DNA from: Polaromonas sp.
Lineage (GTDB): Bacteria; Pseudomonadota; Gammaproteobacteria; Burkholderiales; Burkholderiaceae_C
NCBI RefSeq assembly: GCF_012927485.1
Contig: NZ_JABBPC010000008.1
Coordinates: forward strand, 1-64,000
Direction: 5' to 3'
Length of the DNA: 64,000 bases
The translations under genes and the position numbers were made by a program. Below are positions 37,098 through 48,917 of this stretch, in pieces; the first letter of the stretch is position 1; each line of letters starts with the position of its first letter. The notes beneath the pieces were generated by a model. It was not told the origin of the DNA, ran no database searches, and was given only the letters and a program-made list of their open reading frames with translations.

Positions 37098-37919
37098 ATG
37101 CACACCCTGTCGCCTGTCGGCCTGCGCCGCAGAACCTTGCTTCAATCCGGGTCTGCCCTGCTGATTCCAATTTCCCCCTGGGTTTTCGCGGAGCCAAGGG
37201 CGCCACTGGCTTTAAGCATTTCGATCAATCGGGCGGGCAGGATGCGGGCGTTTTCGCAGCGCGGTTCCAAGGCCTATATTCAGGCCACGCTCAACGTGCT
37301 GTCAGCAAAAGCGCGAGACATCATGCTCGCAACCCAACACCTGATCACCGTTAGCCTGGAGGAACTGACGGCCGGAAATCCGGCGCCCGAGGTACGAAAG
37401 TTGATACAAGCGCTGGAAAGAGACTGCTACGTGTTCAGTTCCCTCCTTGCCTCCACGCCGCGGAAAGAGCGGATCGTGGAAGTGACGCGCGCTGCGGATG
37501 TCATGCTGGAGTCCGCCGACCGGCTCACCAAGGCATATGAGGGCCTGTCTCAGCAAGTCAGCGCAAAAATCGTAAATATCGCGGGTCGCCAGCGCATGTT
37601 GTCACAGCGGGCTGCGCGCGCCTTTTTCCTGCTTGCGGCCGGGCAAGACACCCCGGCATTCAACAAGCAGCTCGTCACTGCCCGGGCCGAGTTCAACCAA
37701 GGGTTGGTTACGCTCCAGGCTACCCCTATTTCGACGCCGGCTATCCGCAACGAATTGGAACTTGCTAAAGGCCAGTGGCTGTTTTACGAAGCGGCGCTGA
37801 ATAAAACCGCCAGTGCAGAGGGCCTACAAAACATAGCCACCACCAGCGAGCGGGTGTTCGAGGTGATGGATAACCTCACCTCGTTGTACGACGCGGCCCT
37901 GCGCGATATCCTTGGTTGA
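37098..37919 (+). CDS. Tat-exported protein with two PilJ/nitrate-sensor-like domains
   Basis: A 273-residue protein with a twin-arginine-type signal (LRRRTLLQSGSALLIPISP, cleavage near AEP), then two copies of the type IV pilus methyl-accepting PilJ domain. Each begins with the INxAGRxRMxSQR motif: INRAGRMRAFSQRG near residue 43 and NIAGRQRMLSQRAARA near 159. This motif is similar to the ligand P-box of NarX nitrate sensors. No transducer, kinase or transmembrane output domain follows, so it may be a free periplasmic ligand-binding protein. It is divergent from the AOR cluster. Function unknown. Confidence 0.8.
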   Translation: MHTLSPVGLRRRTLLQSGSALLIPISPWVFAEPRAPLALSISINRAGRMRAFSQRGSKAYIQATLNVLSAKARDIMLATQHLITVSLEELTAGNPAPEVRKLIQALERDCYVFSSLLASTPRKERIVEVTRAADVMLESADRLTKAYEGLSQQVSAKIVNIAGRQRMLSQRAARAFFLLAAGQDTPAFNKQLVTARAEFNQGLVTLQATPISTPAIRNELELAKGQWLFYEAALNKTASAEGLQNIATTSERVFEVMDNLTSLYDAALRDILG

Positions 37920-38110
37920 GGCGGCTGTCACTTGTGCAACTGGTACCAAACGCCGTGGCATAAAACCGGCCAACGTTTTGGTTGGTGTCTCGAGTGGTAC
38001 AGCACGGGTTTGCCAACATGGCGTACGCTGTGGGTTGGATCGCTGACTGAGCTTGCTCGTTTGTTTGGCAAGTCGGTTTTGTCAGCCCTAGTCACACTCA
38101 GGAGACCACC

Positions 38111-38890
38111 ATGCCTACCCTCGAAATAAAGTCACTCAAGGAAATCGTCAGTGCCGAAGAATGGCAACTCCGTTGCGACCTCGCTGCGTGCTACCGGCTG
38201 GTAGCCCTGTACGGGTGGAGCGACCTGGTTTTTACGCACATTACCGCCAAGCTGCCCGAGTCGGTCTCCGGGGCGGGTGCTCACCACTTCCTGATTAACC
38301 CCTATGGTTTGATGTTTGACGAAATCACGGCTTCCAGCCTGGTCAAGGTCGACGAACACTGCAACAAGGTGATTGATTCTCCCTTCCCTGTCAACCCCGC
38401 TGGCTTCGTGATTCACAGCGCCGTGCACGCCGCGCGCGCCGATGCTGGGTGCGTGCTGCACACCCATACGCGTGCCGGGGTTGCCGTGAGCGCGCAAGCG
38501 TGTGGCTTGTTGCCCATCAGCCAGCAGTCCACTTTTGTGCTGGCGTCGCTGGCGTATCACGCGTACGAGGGCGTGGCCTTTCGCGATGAAGAAAAGCCGC
38601 GCCTGCAGGCTGACTTGGGGCATGCCAACTTCCTAATGCTCCGCAACCACGGCTTGTTGGTGGTGGGAAAGACCATTGCAGATGCCTTTTTGAGCATGTA
38701 TACATTTGAAAATAGCTGCCGCATTCAGCTAGACGCCCAGAGCGGAGGGGAGCTAATCCAGGTTAACCCGTTGATCGTCAAGGGCGTGGCAGAAGCTATG
38801 CGCGTACAGACCGGTGGCATGGGCGGTGCGTTTGCCTGGCCGTCGCTGATCCGCAAGCTGGACCGGCTTGACCAGAGCTACCGCTTATAG
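38111..38890 (+). CDS. Class II aldolase/adducin family protein
   Basis: A 259-residue zinc-dependent aldolase-fold protein. The metal-binding region is seen as LHTHTRAGVAVSA near residue 116 and LRNHGLLVVGKT near 176. Members include fuculose-phosphate aldolases and decarboxylases of unknown substrate. GGAG lies 8 bases before the ATG. No sugar-phosphate genes are nearby, so the substrate is open. Confidence 0.88.
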   Translation: MPTLEIKSLKEIVSAEEWQLRCDLAACYRLVALYGWSDLVFTHITAKLPESVSGAGAHHFLINPYGLMFDEITASSLVKVDEHCNKVIDSPFPVNPAGFVIHSAVHAARADAGCVLHTHTRAGVAVSAQACGLLPISQQSTFVLASLAYHAYEGVAFRDEEKPRLQADLGHANFLMLRNHGLLVVGKTIADAFLSMYTFENSCRIQLDAQSGGELIQVNPLIVKGVAEAMRVQTGGMGGAFAWPSLIRKLDRLDQSYRL

Positions 38891-39093
38891 GTAACACCGC
38901 TTCTTCTCAAACAATCAAAGCGACGGACCTCGTTTTTGAGCAGCCGTCGGCTCCAGTAAGCCGAGCGCGTGCAATGAGTCAATGTGGCTGGCATCTGCGT
39001 TCTGGTAGGAGAAACCGCGTTGCCCTTAAACGATCATGAACTTGCCTGCTCTTGTCTTGCTCTGTTAAAGAGCCGAGCGGGACATGGGGTAAT
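38891..39093. other. Intergenic sequence after the aldolase gene
   Basis: About 200 bp with no supported feature; weak reading frames on both strands show no motif. It joins the uncertain minus-strand frame that begins at 39390. Confidence 0.4.
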
Positions 39094-39390
39094 TCAAATC
39101 CGCGGCCGGTGATCGCTGCGTTTATTGTCGACGGGAGCAAACCAGTTTTTACAAGTGATAAAGACGATGTGCGCTGCGCGCTCCAGTACATCTGCGGTAG
39201 GCGCCACTCGACGGCGCGCACGGAGTCGGCTGATGAGCAAAAACTCGGCAATATTCGCCTGGAACCGTACCTGCTTCGGAGCCGGCAAACGCGGCACCGT
39301 GGCATCGCTCTGGTGGGACCACGGTTGGAAAAGCCGCTGCCGGAAGCGGGACAGCATCGTATTGGCAGGGGCTTCGATGTCGGAGGTCAT
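39094..39390 (-). CDS. Uncertain hypothetical protein
   Basis: A 98-codon frame whose ATG directly follows the TAA of the DUF1328 gene without a gap. Composition is Arg/Ala-rich without hydrophobic segments or a recognised domain (VRFQANIAEFLLISRLRARR). The tight join argues for translation; the lack of any motif and overlapping frames on the other strand argue against. It is kept as a low-confidence gene. Confidence 0.3.
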   Translation of the reverse strand: MTSDIEAPANTMLSRFRQRLFQPWSHQSDATVPRLPAPKQVRFQANIAEFLLISRLRARRRVAPTADVLERAAHIVFITCKNWFAPVDNKRSDHRPRI

Positions 39391-39576
39391 TTATTTGAGT
39401 GCTTTTCTGGCAACGCCGACACCTAAAGCCGCCAACACCACAAAAATCACCGCCAGAATCAGAAACAATCCAAACAGGATCTTGGCAATGCCGGCAGCGC
39501 CTGCGGCGACACCGCCAAAACCGAGGGCACCAGCGATCAGTGAAATAACCACAAAAATAATCGCGTATTTAAGCAT
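39391..39576 (-). CDS. DUF1328 small membrane protein (YtjA-like)
   Basis: A 61-residue inner-membrane protein with two hydrophobic helices, [20 protein letters not shown] followed by [30 protein letters not shown] in two parts. It matches the UPF0391/DUF1328 family, small stress-associated proteins of unknown function. Two adjacent ATGs (39579 and 39576) are usable; GGAG is upstream, and the second gives the family start. Confidence 0.88.
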   Translation of the reverse strand: MLKYAIIFVVISLIAGALGFGGVAAGAAGIAKILFGLFLILAVIFVVLAALGVGVARKALK

Positions 39577-39892
39577 CATGGTCTCCAATGCTGTGTAGCG
39601 CCACCCGGTTCAGAATGACGCAGGTTGAAATATTGAGCATCACCACAGTAAAAGCCTATGTGGCACCGCTTGATGCTAAAAGTCTGTGTTGCGGCAACGA
39701 ATCAGCAGCGCCCCCATGCCGCTGTAGGACAAAGCCTCCGTCAAGCCCCACTGATATCCGGGCGGGCAGGGCTTTTGCAGATCTGAGTCTTTGAGTACTC
39801 CAGAGTACTGCACTTTGGCACAATCCGCGTCGTGCAGCTAGGATGGAGTGCTGCGTTCACACAACTTCTATTCAAAAAATCCAAGGATACCC
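39577..39892. other. Intergenic region with a perfect inverted repeat before the GST gene
   Basis: 316 bp without a gene. AGTACTC and GAGTACT, separated by CA, form a 16-bp perfect palindrome at 39794-39809, about 85 bp before the glutathione transferase ATG, a position suited to an operator. The DUF1328 promoter must lie at the other end. Confidence 0.5.
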
Positions 39893-40501
39893 ATGAAGCT
39901 CTACTACTCGCCCGGCGCTTGTTCCCTGTCTCCGCACATCACATTGCACGAGTCGGGGCTAAAGTTCGAGCATGTGCTCGCCCCCACCAAAAATCATAAG
40001 CTGCAAGACGGCACCGATTACTACACGATCAACCCGCTCGGCTATGTTCCCCTCCTGGAGCTGGACGACGGCACGCGCTTGAGGGAAGGCCCGGCCATCG
40101 TGCAGTACATTGCTGACCAGGTGCCCGACAAAGCGCTCGCGCCGGCCAATGGCACCATTGAACGTGCCCAATTGCAAGCCTGGCTCAACTTCATCAGCAC
40201 TGAACTGCACCAGCGCTTCAGCCCGCTGTTCAGCCCTGAAACGCCAGCGGACTACAAGCCCATGGTCACTACAAAATTATTGTCTCGCCTGAAGTGGGTG
40301 GACGGTGAGCTGGCTGGCAAACAGTACCTGATGGGCGACCACTTCAGCGTGGCCGATCCTTACCTCTTTACCGTGACCAACTGGGCGGCTTACGTGCGCG
40401 TGGATATTTCCGGCTTTGCCAACATTGCCGCGTTCCGCGCACGCATGGCCGCCCGACCCGCCGTGCAGGCTGCGATGAAGGAAGAAGGCTTGCTCAAGTA
40501 A
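39893..40501 (+). CDS. Glutathione S-transferase
   Basis: A 202-residue cytosolic beta-class-like glutathione transferase. The thioredoxin-fold half starts MKLYYSPGACSLSPHITLHE, with Cys10 at the catalytic position, and carries the LREGPAIVQYIAD glutathione-binding segment. The helical half follows, with MGDHFSVADPYLFTV. AAGGA lies 5 bases before the ATG. The frame is open 15 codons upstream, but the start here matches the family. Likely role: detoxification of electrophiles. Confidence 0.92.
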   Translation: MKLYYSPGACSLSPHITLHESGLKFEHVLAPTKNHKLQDGTDYYTINPLGYVPLLELDDGTRLREGPAIVQYIADQVPDKALAPANGTIERAQLQAWLNFISTELHQRFSPLFSPETPADYKPMVTTKLLSRLKWVDGELAGKQYLMGDHFSVADPYLFTVTNWAAYVRVDISGFANIAAFRARMAARPAVQAAMKEEGLLK

Positions 40502-40611
40502 GCGGTCATAGCGCACGCCCACCCTGGTAACAGAAATCAAACAGTCCATGTTGAGTAGACTGATTCACATCAGCGCACACTGCAAGCTGTTTTTAACACT
40601 GGAAGTTTTCC

Positions 40612-41718
40612 ATGCCCTCTTTATTTGACACCGTTCAAGCCGGCGCCCTGCAGCTCCCCAATCGCATCGTGATGGCCCCTCTGACGCGTAACCGCGCACC
40701 CGACGCCATTCCGACCCCGCTCATGATTGAGTATTACGCTCAGCGTGCCAGTGCTGGCTTGCTAATTACTGAAGCCACCGCCATCAGCCATCAGGGTCAG
40801 GGCTATTCCGACGTTCCTGGCCTGTACGGCACCGAGCAACTTGATGGGTGGAAGCGCATCACTGAAGCCGTTCACGACAAAGGCGGAAGAATTGTGGTGC
40901 AACTTTGGCATGTGGGGCGGGTCTCCCACACTGACTTGCAGCCGCATGGGGGTAAACCTGTGGCGCCTTCGGCGATCGCCGCCAAGACCAAAACCGTGTT
41001 GATCAAGGATGGCGTTCCGACCTTCGTAGAGACTTCCGAGCCGCGCGCCCTGGACTTGGCAGAACTGCCCGACATCGTGCACAGCTACCAGGCGGCCGCG
41101 CGTAATGCCGTGGAGACAGCTGGTTTCGACGGTGTTGAAATCCACGGCGCCAACGGCTATTTACTCGACCAGTTCCTTAAAAGCGGGTCCAATCAGCGCA
41201 CCGACGACTACGGTGGCAGCATCAAGAACCGTGCGCGCTTGTTGCTCGAGGTGGTGCGCGCCGTCACCGGGGCTATTGGCGGCGGAAGGACCGGTATTCG
41301 CCTGTCGCCCGTGACGCCTGCCAACGACGCGCACGACGACGATCCGCAACCGCTGTTTGATTACGTCGTTAGGCAACTTGCGAAGTTGGATCTGGCCTAC
41401 ATTCACATCATTGAAGGGGCAACCGGCGGCCCTCGTGATATGCCCGACCGCCCGTTTGACTACGCAGAGTTGAAGGCCGCCTACCGCGCCGCAGGCGGCC
41501 AAGGCGCCTGGATGGTCAACAACGGTTACGACAAGGCCATGGCGGAGCAAGCGGTGAAGGACGGTGCCGACCTGGTCGCCTTTGGCAAACCATATATTGC
41601 CAACCCCGACCTGGTCGAGCGCCTGCGCAGCAATGCACCGCTCAACAAGCCGGACCAAGCCACCTTTTATGGTGGCGGTGCCAAGGGCTACACCGATTAC
41701 CCTGCGCTAGCTAATTAA
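40612..41718 (+). CDS. Alkene reductase, old yellow enzyme (NemA type)
   Basis: A 368-residue FMN ene-reductase of the classical OYE/NemA class. Features are LPNRIVMAPLTRNRA near the N-terminus, VVQLWHVGRVSH, the catalytic GVEIHGANGYLLDQFL near residue 180 and DLVAFGKPYIANPDLV near the C-terminus. It reduces N-ethylmaleimide, enones and nitro compounds. It is a different OYE class from the YqjM-like gene at 16.9 kb. A good terminator follows. Confidence 0.94.
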   Translation: MPSLFDTVQAGALQLPNRIVMAPLTRNRAPDAIPTPLMIEYYAQRASAGLLITEATAISHQGQGYSDVPGLYGTEQLDGWKRITEAVHDKGGRIVVQLWHVGRVSHTDLQPHGGKPVAPSAIAAKTKTVLIKDGVPTFVETSEPRALDLAELPDIVHSYQAAARNAVETAGFDGVEIHGANGYLLDQFLKSGSNQRTDDYGGSIKNRARLLLEVVRAVTGAIGGGRTGIRLSPVTPANDAHDDDPQPLFDYVVRQLAKLDLAYIHIIEGATGGPRDMPDRPFDYAELKAAYRAAGGQGAWMVNNGYDKAMAEQAVKDGADLVAFGKPYIANPDLVERLRSNAPLNKPDQATFYGGGAKGYTDYPALAN

Positions 41719-41740
41719 TAGCAGCTTGCTCGGCAATACT

Positions 41741-41780
41741 GGGCTGCAAGGCATGTTTGTGCGCTGCAGCCCTTTTTATT
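41741..41780 (+). terminator. Intrinsic terminator after the alkene reductase gene
   Basis: GGGCTGCA and TGCAGCCC pair across a 16-nt loop and are followed by TTTTTATT, a standard plus-strand terminator 22 bp after the stop codon. It also lies at the end of the convergent thiamin operon. Confidence 0.8.
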
Positions 41781-42453
41781 GCGAATCCCGCTGCAGTCCC
41801 AAAAGTCGCACCCCGGAGAGCGCCGCCTGGCGGGGGTCGGTTGCCTGCGTTACCGCGCTGACCACCGCGACGCCGTCTACTCCGCAGGCCAGCACGCCCG
41901 GTATCAAGGCCAGAGAAATGCCGCCTATAGCGACCACCGGGAAGGGCGCGGCTTGCGCCGCCCAGTCGCTTAACCGTGCCAAACCAACCGGTTCATACGG
42001 CATGACCTTCAGCGTGGTCGGGTAGATTGGGCCGATGGCCAGATAAGACGGCCGCACCCCTCGGGCACGCGCCAGTTCCTGCGGGGTGTGGGTACTCAAG
42101 CCGAGTCGAACGCCCGCATCACGCAAGCTGTTCAGGTCTGCTTTGGACAAGTCCTCCTGACCCAGATGCACCCCGTAGGCACCTTCCGCTAAAGCCAACT
42201 CCCAGTGATCGTTGATAAACACTTGTGCGCCCGGCACGGCACGACCGGCGGCAATGGCGAAGCGCACCTGCTGCTCGATCTCGGTGAAAGACGTGTGACC
42301 ATCGGCCTTGATGCGCAGTTGAACCGTTCGCACTCCCCAGCCCAGCAACCGCTGCACCCATGCGGCGTCTGGCACTACCGGATAGAAGCCTGTCGGCCCG
42401 GACAGGGCTGCGAAAGCCGGCAAAGAACTCGCGGGGAAAGCGGATGGCGTCAT
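41776..42453 (-). CDS. thiE: Thiamine-phosphate synthase
   Basis: A 225-residue TIM-barrel enzyme joining HMP-PP and the thiazole phosphate to give thiamin phosphate. Motifs are TVQLRIK near the N-terminal part, VFINDHWELA and GVHLGQEDL (both active-site loops), GPIYPTTLK and VVAIGGIS at the phosphate loop. ATG at 42453 is chosen 14 bp after the thiG stop; an upstream ATG at 42483 would overlap thiG. It is the last gene of the thiCOSGE operon. Confidence 0.92.
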   Translation of the reverse strand: MTPSAFPASSLPAFAALSGPTGFYPVVPDAAWVQRLLGWGVRTVQLRIKADGHTSFTEIEQQVRFAIAAGRAVPGAQVFINDHWELALAEGAYGVHLGQEDLSKADLNSLRDAGVRLGLSTHTPQELARARGVRPSYLAIGPIYPTTLKVMPYEPVGLARLSDWAAQAAPFPVVAIGGISLALIPGVLACGVDGVAVVSAVTQATDPRQAALSGVRLLGLQRDSQ

Positions 42454-42467
42454 TGGATTAATTTGCG

Positions 42468-43313
42468 TCAGGAAACATGCCAAAAAGGCACGCCCACGGT
42501 AGCGGTGGAGGCCTGCGCTGCTGCGCGTTCAGGCATAGGGGTCGATTCGTACGCTGAACGACCCGCAGCGATGCCATCGGCAAAAGCCCGGGCCATGCGG
42601 ACCGGGTCGCCAGCCTGCGCCACAGCGGTGTTCAGCAGCACGGCGTCGAACCCCAGCTCCATCACCTGCGCGGCATGAGAGGGCCGGCCCAAGCCGGCGT
42701 CCACTATCAACACGGCATCAGGCAAACGGCGGCGCATGGTTTCCAGCGCGTACGGGTTCACGGGACCGCGTCCGGTGCCAATTGGCGCTGCCCAAGGCAT
42801 CACGGCGACGCAGCCCGCGCCGTGCAGCCGCTGAGCCATGACCAGGTCATCCGTGGTGTAGGCAAACACTGAAAAACCTTCGCGCACCAGCACCGTTGCA
42901 GCCTGCAAAGTGGCCACGGTATCGGGCTGCAGCGTGTAGTCGTCGCCAATGACTTCCAGCTTGATCCACGCCGTACCAAAAATCTCGCGCGCCATCTGCG
43001 CCAGCGTAATGGCTTCCTCTGCGCTATGGCAGCCCGCTGTGTTGGGCAGGATGTGGCGTCCCATCGCCTGAATGCGTTGCCAAAAACTGTTACCACCGCC
43101 GGTTTCGGGTTGAAGACGACGCAAGCCGACTGTTAACACCTCGGTGCCACTGGCCCGCACCGAATCGCCCAACACTTGCGGCGACGGGTAATGCGAAGTG
43201 CCCAGAAGGAAACGGCTCGACAACGTGGTACCCGCTACGGTCCACGGACCGCCATGCGCAACGGAAAAGACGGAGGCGGGGGTCATGGTGTTCGATGTTC
43301 TCTCATGGGTCAT
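42468..43313 (-). CDS. thiG: Thiazole synthase
   Basis: A 281-residue TIM-barrel enzyme that makes the thiazole ring from dehydroglycine, DXP and ThiS thiocarboxylate. [10 protein letters not shown] carries the Schiff-base Lys, and [23 protein letters not shown] and [13 protein letters not shown] are family blocks. The ATG at 43313 sits two bases after the thiS stop; the AGGAGG ribosome-binding site lies inside the codons for the ThiS Gly-Gly tail. Confidence 0.95.
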   Translation of the reverse strand: MTHERTSNTMTPASVFSVAHGGPWTVAGTTLSSRFLLGTSHYPSPQVLGDSVRASGTEVLTVGLRRLQPETGGGNSFWQRIQAMGRHILPNTAGCHSAEEAITLAQMAREIFGTAWIKLEVIGDDYTLQPDTVATLQAATVLVREGFSVFAYTTDDLVMAQRLHGAGCVAVMPWAAPIGTGRGPVNPYALETMRRRLPDAVLIVDAGLGRPSHAAQVMELGFDAVLLNTAVAQAGDPVRMARAFADGIAAGRSAYESTPMPERAAAQASTATVGVPFWHVS

Positions 43314-43314
43314 T

Positions 43315-43524
43315 TCAACCTCCTGCAATCGGTGTAATGACGTCAATGCAGTCGCCGGAATGCAACGTGCATTCGGGCCACTGGCTGCGTGGCACAAAAG
43401 CGTGATTGACGGCACAGGCAAACGCACCCTGCAGTTCATAACCCCGCGTCAGTAGCAGCACCTGTAGCGTAGGGGCTTGCGTCGGCAGGCGCTCGCCGTT
43501 CAAGGAAATCTCGAACGTGGTCAT
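43315..43524 (-). CDS. thiS: Sulfur carrier protein ThiS
   Basis: A 69-residue ubiquitin-like sulfur carrier ending in the Gly-Gly tail (VITPIAGG), which is adenylated and thiocarboxylated. The start overlaps the thiO stop as ATGA, and the stop nearly abuts thiG. It donates sulfur to ThiG. Confidence 0.94.
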   Translation of the reverse strand: MTTFEISLNGERLPTQAPTLQVLLLTRGYELQGAFACAVNHAFVPRSQWPECTLHSGDCIDVITPIAGG

Positions 43525-44609
43525 GTCACTTCTTCTTCAATACCAAGCTTCACTTGGGTACCGAGAAGTTTTTGCGCAAGCTCATCCACGACCGCAGGGG
43601 CGCATAGATAGCCATGTCGGTACAAGCCATTGATATGCCACACGCCGTCCCGCAGTGCTACGGCAGGCCGATGATCGTCCAGTGCGGGCCGCAGCGCGGC
43701 GGCCAGTCGCAACACGCGTGCCTCGCCGAAAGCAGGGTGCAGGCTGTGCAACGCGCTGCCCAACTCTAGCGTGGAACGAAGTGTCACCGGCCCGAGGTCT
43801 TCTGACTCCAGCTCGGTCGCGCCCACCACAAACTGGTGACCTGGCCGCGGCGCCACATAGATCTGATAGCGCGGATGCATCAAACGAACCGGGCGCTGCA
43901 AGGTCACACCGTGGCACTCCACCGTCATGACTTCGCCCCGCACGCCGCGCAGTTGCGGCCATTGCGCTTTGCTGCCCACACCGCGCGCATCGACGGCCAC
44001 ATCGACCGCATGCACGCCATCCGCGCAAACCATGCGCTGCGCTTCCACTCTCTCGACTGTCAGCCCTTCGTGCCAGCGCCCGCCTAGTCGGTCAATCTCA
44101 GTTGCCAACGCAGCCATCCACTGGTCATTTGCGAGTTGCCCTTCGCTGTCCAAAAACAGGCCACCACCAAAGCGCCCCGCCAACGCCGGCTCATGCTCCG
44201 CGAGACTCGCGCTAGTGAGCGTATGGACCTGAGCGCGACTGGCTTCTGGCAGCTTGTGGTGCAGCAGGCGAGTGAAGTGCTCCAGTGAGGCCTGGTCGGG
44301 CGCGTGAGCCACTACCAGCGTGCCTCGCTGCCGAAAATAAACCGACTGGCCGCCGCTTGCCTCCAGTTCCGCAATCCAGCGCGGCCACAGTTGCATCGAA
44401 CGCTGGCCCAACGCAAACACCACGTCGTCCGACACCGCCAGTTCGGCCAGGGGCGACAGCATAGCCGCCGCTGTCAGGGATGCGGTGTCCAGATCGGCGC
44501 GATGTCGCGAATCAAACAAACTCACGCGGCGTCCCGCTCGCAATAAGCGCCAGGCCAATGTGCGGCCGGCCAGACCGGCGCCTGCAATACCAATATGTTG
44601 TGTTGTCAT
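43521..44609 (-). CDS. thiO: Glycine oxidase (FAD)
   Basis: A 362-residue DAO-family flavoenzyme that oxidises glycine to dehydroglycine for thiazole formation. The N-terminal FAD motif is IGIAGAGLAGRTLAWRLLRAG, and the C-terminal GLYRHGYLCAP is typical. The frame continues far upstream (to 44795) into thiC, but ATG at 44609 gives the family start. Presence of thiO instead of thiH implies the aerobic thiazole route. Confidence 0.93.
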   Translation of the reverse strand: MTTQHIGIAGAGLAGRTLAWRLLRAGRRVSLFDSRHRADLDTASLTAAAMLSPLAELAVSDDVVFALGQRSMQLWPRWIAELEASGGQSVYFRQRGTLVVAHAPDQASLEHFTRLLHHKLPEASRAQVHTLTSASLAEHEPALAGRFGGGLFLDSEGQLANDQWMAALATEIDRLGGRWHEGLTVERVEAQRMVCADGVHAVDVAVDARGVGSKAQWPQLRGVRGEVMTVECHGVTLQRPVRLMHPRYQIYVAPRPGHQFVVGATELESEDLGPVTLRSTLELGSALHSLHPAFGEARVLRLAAALRPALDDHRPAVALRDGVWHINGLYRHGYLCAPAVVDELAQKLLGTQVKLGIEEEVT

Positions 44610-44617
44610 GGAAGGAT

Positions 44618-47046
<2,429 letters not shown>

Positions 47047-47595
47047 ATGAAATCCGTTTTTAAACCAGTGAGTTCAATCAGCAGTCTCGTCCTCGCCGGT
47101 CTACTGGCTACGGCCAGCATGGGCGCCATGGCCCAAGGCATGCCCGCAGCACCTGCTGCCGGTACGCCGGGCATGTCCGCAGGCATGAGCGCCGGCCGCA
47201 TGGGTCGAGAAGACCCGGCCAAAATGCAGGCATGGATGGCAAAACGCCAGGCGGATATGAAAGTCAAACTGAAGATCACGCCAGCTCAGGAAGGCGCTTG
47301 GACCACCTTCACCGCCGCGATGCAGCCGATGGCTCGCGACGCCCGTCCTGCGCCCGAGCAGCGCGCTGAATTGGACAAGCTGACCACGCCCGACCGGATA
47401 GACAAGATGCGCACCTTGCGCACCCAACGCATGGCCGACATGAGCGCCGCCATGGACAAACGCGGCGAGGCGACCAAAGCCTTCTATGCAGTATTGACAC
47501 CTGAGCAGCAAAAGACCTTCGACGCGGAGCACAACAAAATGGGCCAGTACGAGGGCCGCGGTCGCCACCAAGGCGGCATGCCGTACAAAGGCTGA
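47047..47595 (+). CDS. Spy/CpxP-like periplasmic LTXXQ protein
   Basis: A 182-residue exported protein. The signal peptide runs to about residue 29 (GLLATASMGAMAQ). A Met/Gly/Ala-rich stretch (APAAGTPGMSAGMSAGRMG) follows, then a helical core with two LTXXQ-type motifs, ITPAQEGAW near residue 78 and LTPEQQKTF near residue 151. Family members act as periplasmic chaperones or stress/metal sensors. It is a single gene followed by a strong terminator. Confidence 0.85.
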   Translation: MKSVFKPVSSISSLVLAGLLATASMGAMAQGMPAAPAAGTPGMSAGMSAGRMGREDPAKMQAWMAKRQADMKVKLKITPAQEGAWTTFTAAMQPMARDARPAPEQRAELDKLTTPDRIDKMRTLRTQRMADMSAAMDKRGEATKAFYAVLTPEQQKTFDAEHNKMGQYEGRGRHQGGMPYKG

Positions 47596-47628
47596 TAGGG
47601 TTCGAGGGACTGACGTTCCAACTTCGGT

Positions 47629-47677
47629 AATGCCTGCACGGGCACTGTCCTTGACGGTGCCCGTGCAGGCATTTCTA
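47629..47677. terminator. Strong hairpin terminator
   Basis: A 17-bp perfect stem (arms starting AATGCCTGCACGG and ending CAGGCATT) with an 11-nt loop, followed by TCT on the plus strand and an A/T-rich start on the other. It ends the LTXXQ-protein transcript. Confidence 0.8.
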
Positions 47678-47846
47678 ATGCGCCGTGCCCCCGCAAACGT
47701 TCTTTGTTTTGATAGAAGAGGTGGGCCGTAGTCGCTGCACATGGCGGTGTCTTTTACGAATGCATTGACCCGACATTCTCCCAGGCCGGTGTAGGACGGT
47801 TTCCAGAGTCCATTTGAACGCGTTGTTGTCTGACTAGACTGACGGC

Positions 47847-48917
47847 ATGACTGAAATCCGCAAAGGCCAGGCGCCAGCCGTTTTGTCGCGCACTGTGTTC
47901 CATGAACGCTTCATGCAATCGTTTATGGACCCAAGCTTTCGAACCGAAGATGAGGCGATTTCTCGGGTAGAGGCGATTGCCTGGGACGCCTATCAAGCAG
48001 GTCGCAAGTCGCCCGTCACCCGGAAAGCGGGTCCCGGCTTTGCAGACCCGAATTACGACCTGTCGGTAGAGTGGCTCGCCACCAAAAATCGAATTGAAAA
48101 GGCCCACGCGACGTGGAACGAGCCCGCCTCAAAATCCCGTGTGCTGTTAATTTGCGGCTCGGCACGAAACGATGGCAGCTGTCCCGGGGAAATGTCAAAA
48201 ACCTTTCGCATGGTCCAGTGGACTCAGGAGACGCTAGCGCAGGCGCAGCTCGAGACCGACGTGCTCGACTTGAGCTTGCTGACGTCCAGCTACCACCTCA
48301 ATATCCACCCCTGTAAGGGCTGCGTCTCAACCGCCATGCCCTTGTGTCATTGGCCTTGCAGCTGCTACCCCAACCATTCGCTGGGACAAACTAGTGACTG
48401 GATGGCAGAAATTTACGAGCGCTGGACCGCTGCTCACGCAGTCATCATCGTGACGCCGGTCTACTGGTATCAGTCGCCGAGCCCACTCAAACTGATGATC
48501 GACCGTTTGGTGTGCGCCGATGGCGGCAACCCCGATCCCTCGTCTACCCATGGTAAAAAACCAGCCGAGGCGAAAGTGCTTGAAATGGAAGGTTGGGACT
48601 ATCCCAAGCACATGGCCGGTCGCGCTTACGGTTTGGTGGTGCACGGCGATGTCGCAGGCATTGAAGGCTCGCGGCGTAGCTTGTCGGACTGGCTTGACTG
48701 GATGGGTTTGATTGATGCGGGCAACCAGGCGCGCTTAGATCGTTTCGTCGGTTATTACGAGCCTTACGCGACCAGTCACGAGGCACTGGACAGCGACAAA
48801 GCGATGCAGGCCGAGGTGCGTAATGTTGCCAGCGCCGTGGCCAATGCCGTGAAGGCGTTGCGTGCCGGCAAGCTTTCGCAGCCTGACTATGGACTTCGCC
48901 AGCCGCGGCCCAAGTGA
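47847..48917 (+). CDS. Flavodoxin-fold NAD(P)H-dependent oxidoreductase with N-terminal extension
   Basis: A 356-residue protein. Residues about 95-320 are the NADPH-dependent FMN reductase fold with ICGSARNDGSC as flavin phosphate loop and VTPVYWYQSPSPLKLMIDRL around the isoalloxazine. A Cys-rich insertion (CKGCVSTAMPLCHWPCSC) might bind metal or a cluster. The first 90 residues form a helical extension not common in the family. Substrate unknown. Confidence 0.82.
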   Translation: MTEIRKGQAPAVLSRTVFHERFMQSFMDPSFRTEDEAISRVEAIAWDAYQAGRKSPVTRKAGPGFADPNYDLSVEWLATKNRIEKAHATWNEPASKSRVLLICGSARNDGSCPGEMSKTFRMVQWTQETLAQAQLETDVLDLSLLTSSYHLNIHPCKGCVSTAMPLCHWPCSCYPNHSLGQTSDWMAEIYERWTAAHAVIIVTPVYWYQSPSPLKLMIDRLVCADGGNPDPSSTHGKKPAEAKVLEMEGWDYPKHMAGRAYGLVVHGDVAGIEGSRRSLSDWLDWMGLIDAGNQARLDRFVGYYEPYATSHEALDSDKAMQAEVRNVASAVANAVKALRAGKLSQPDYGLRQPRPK

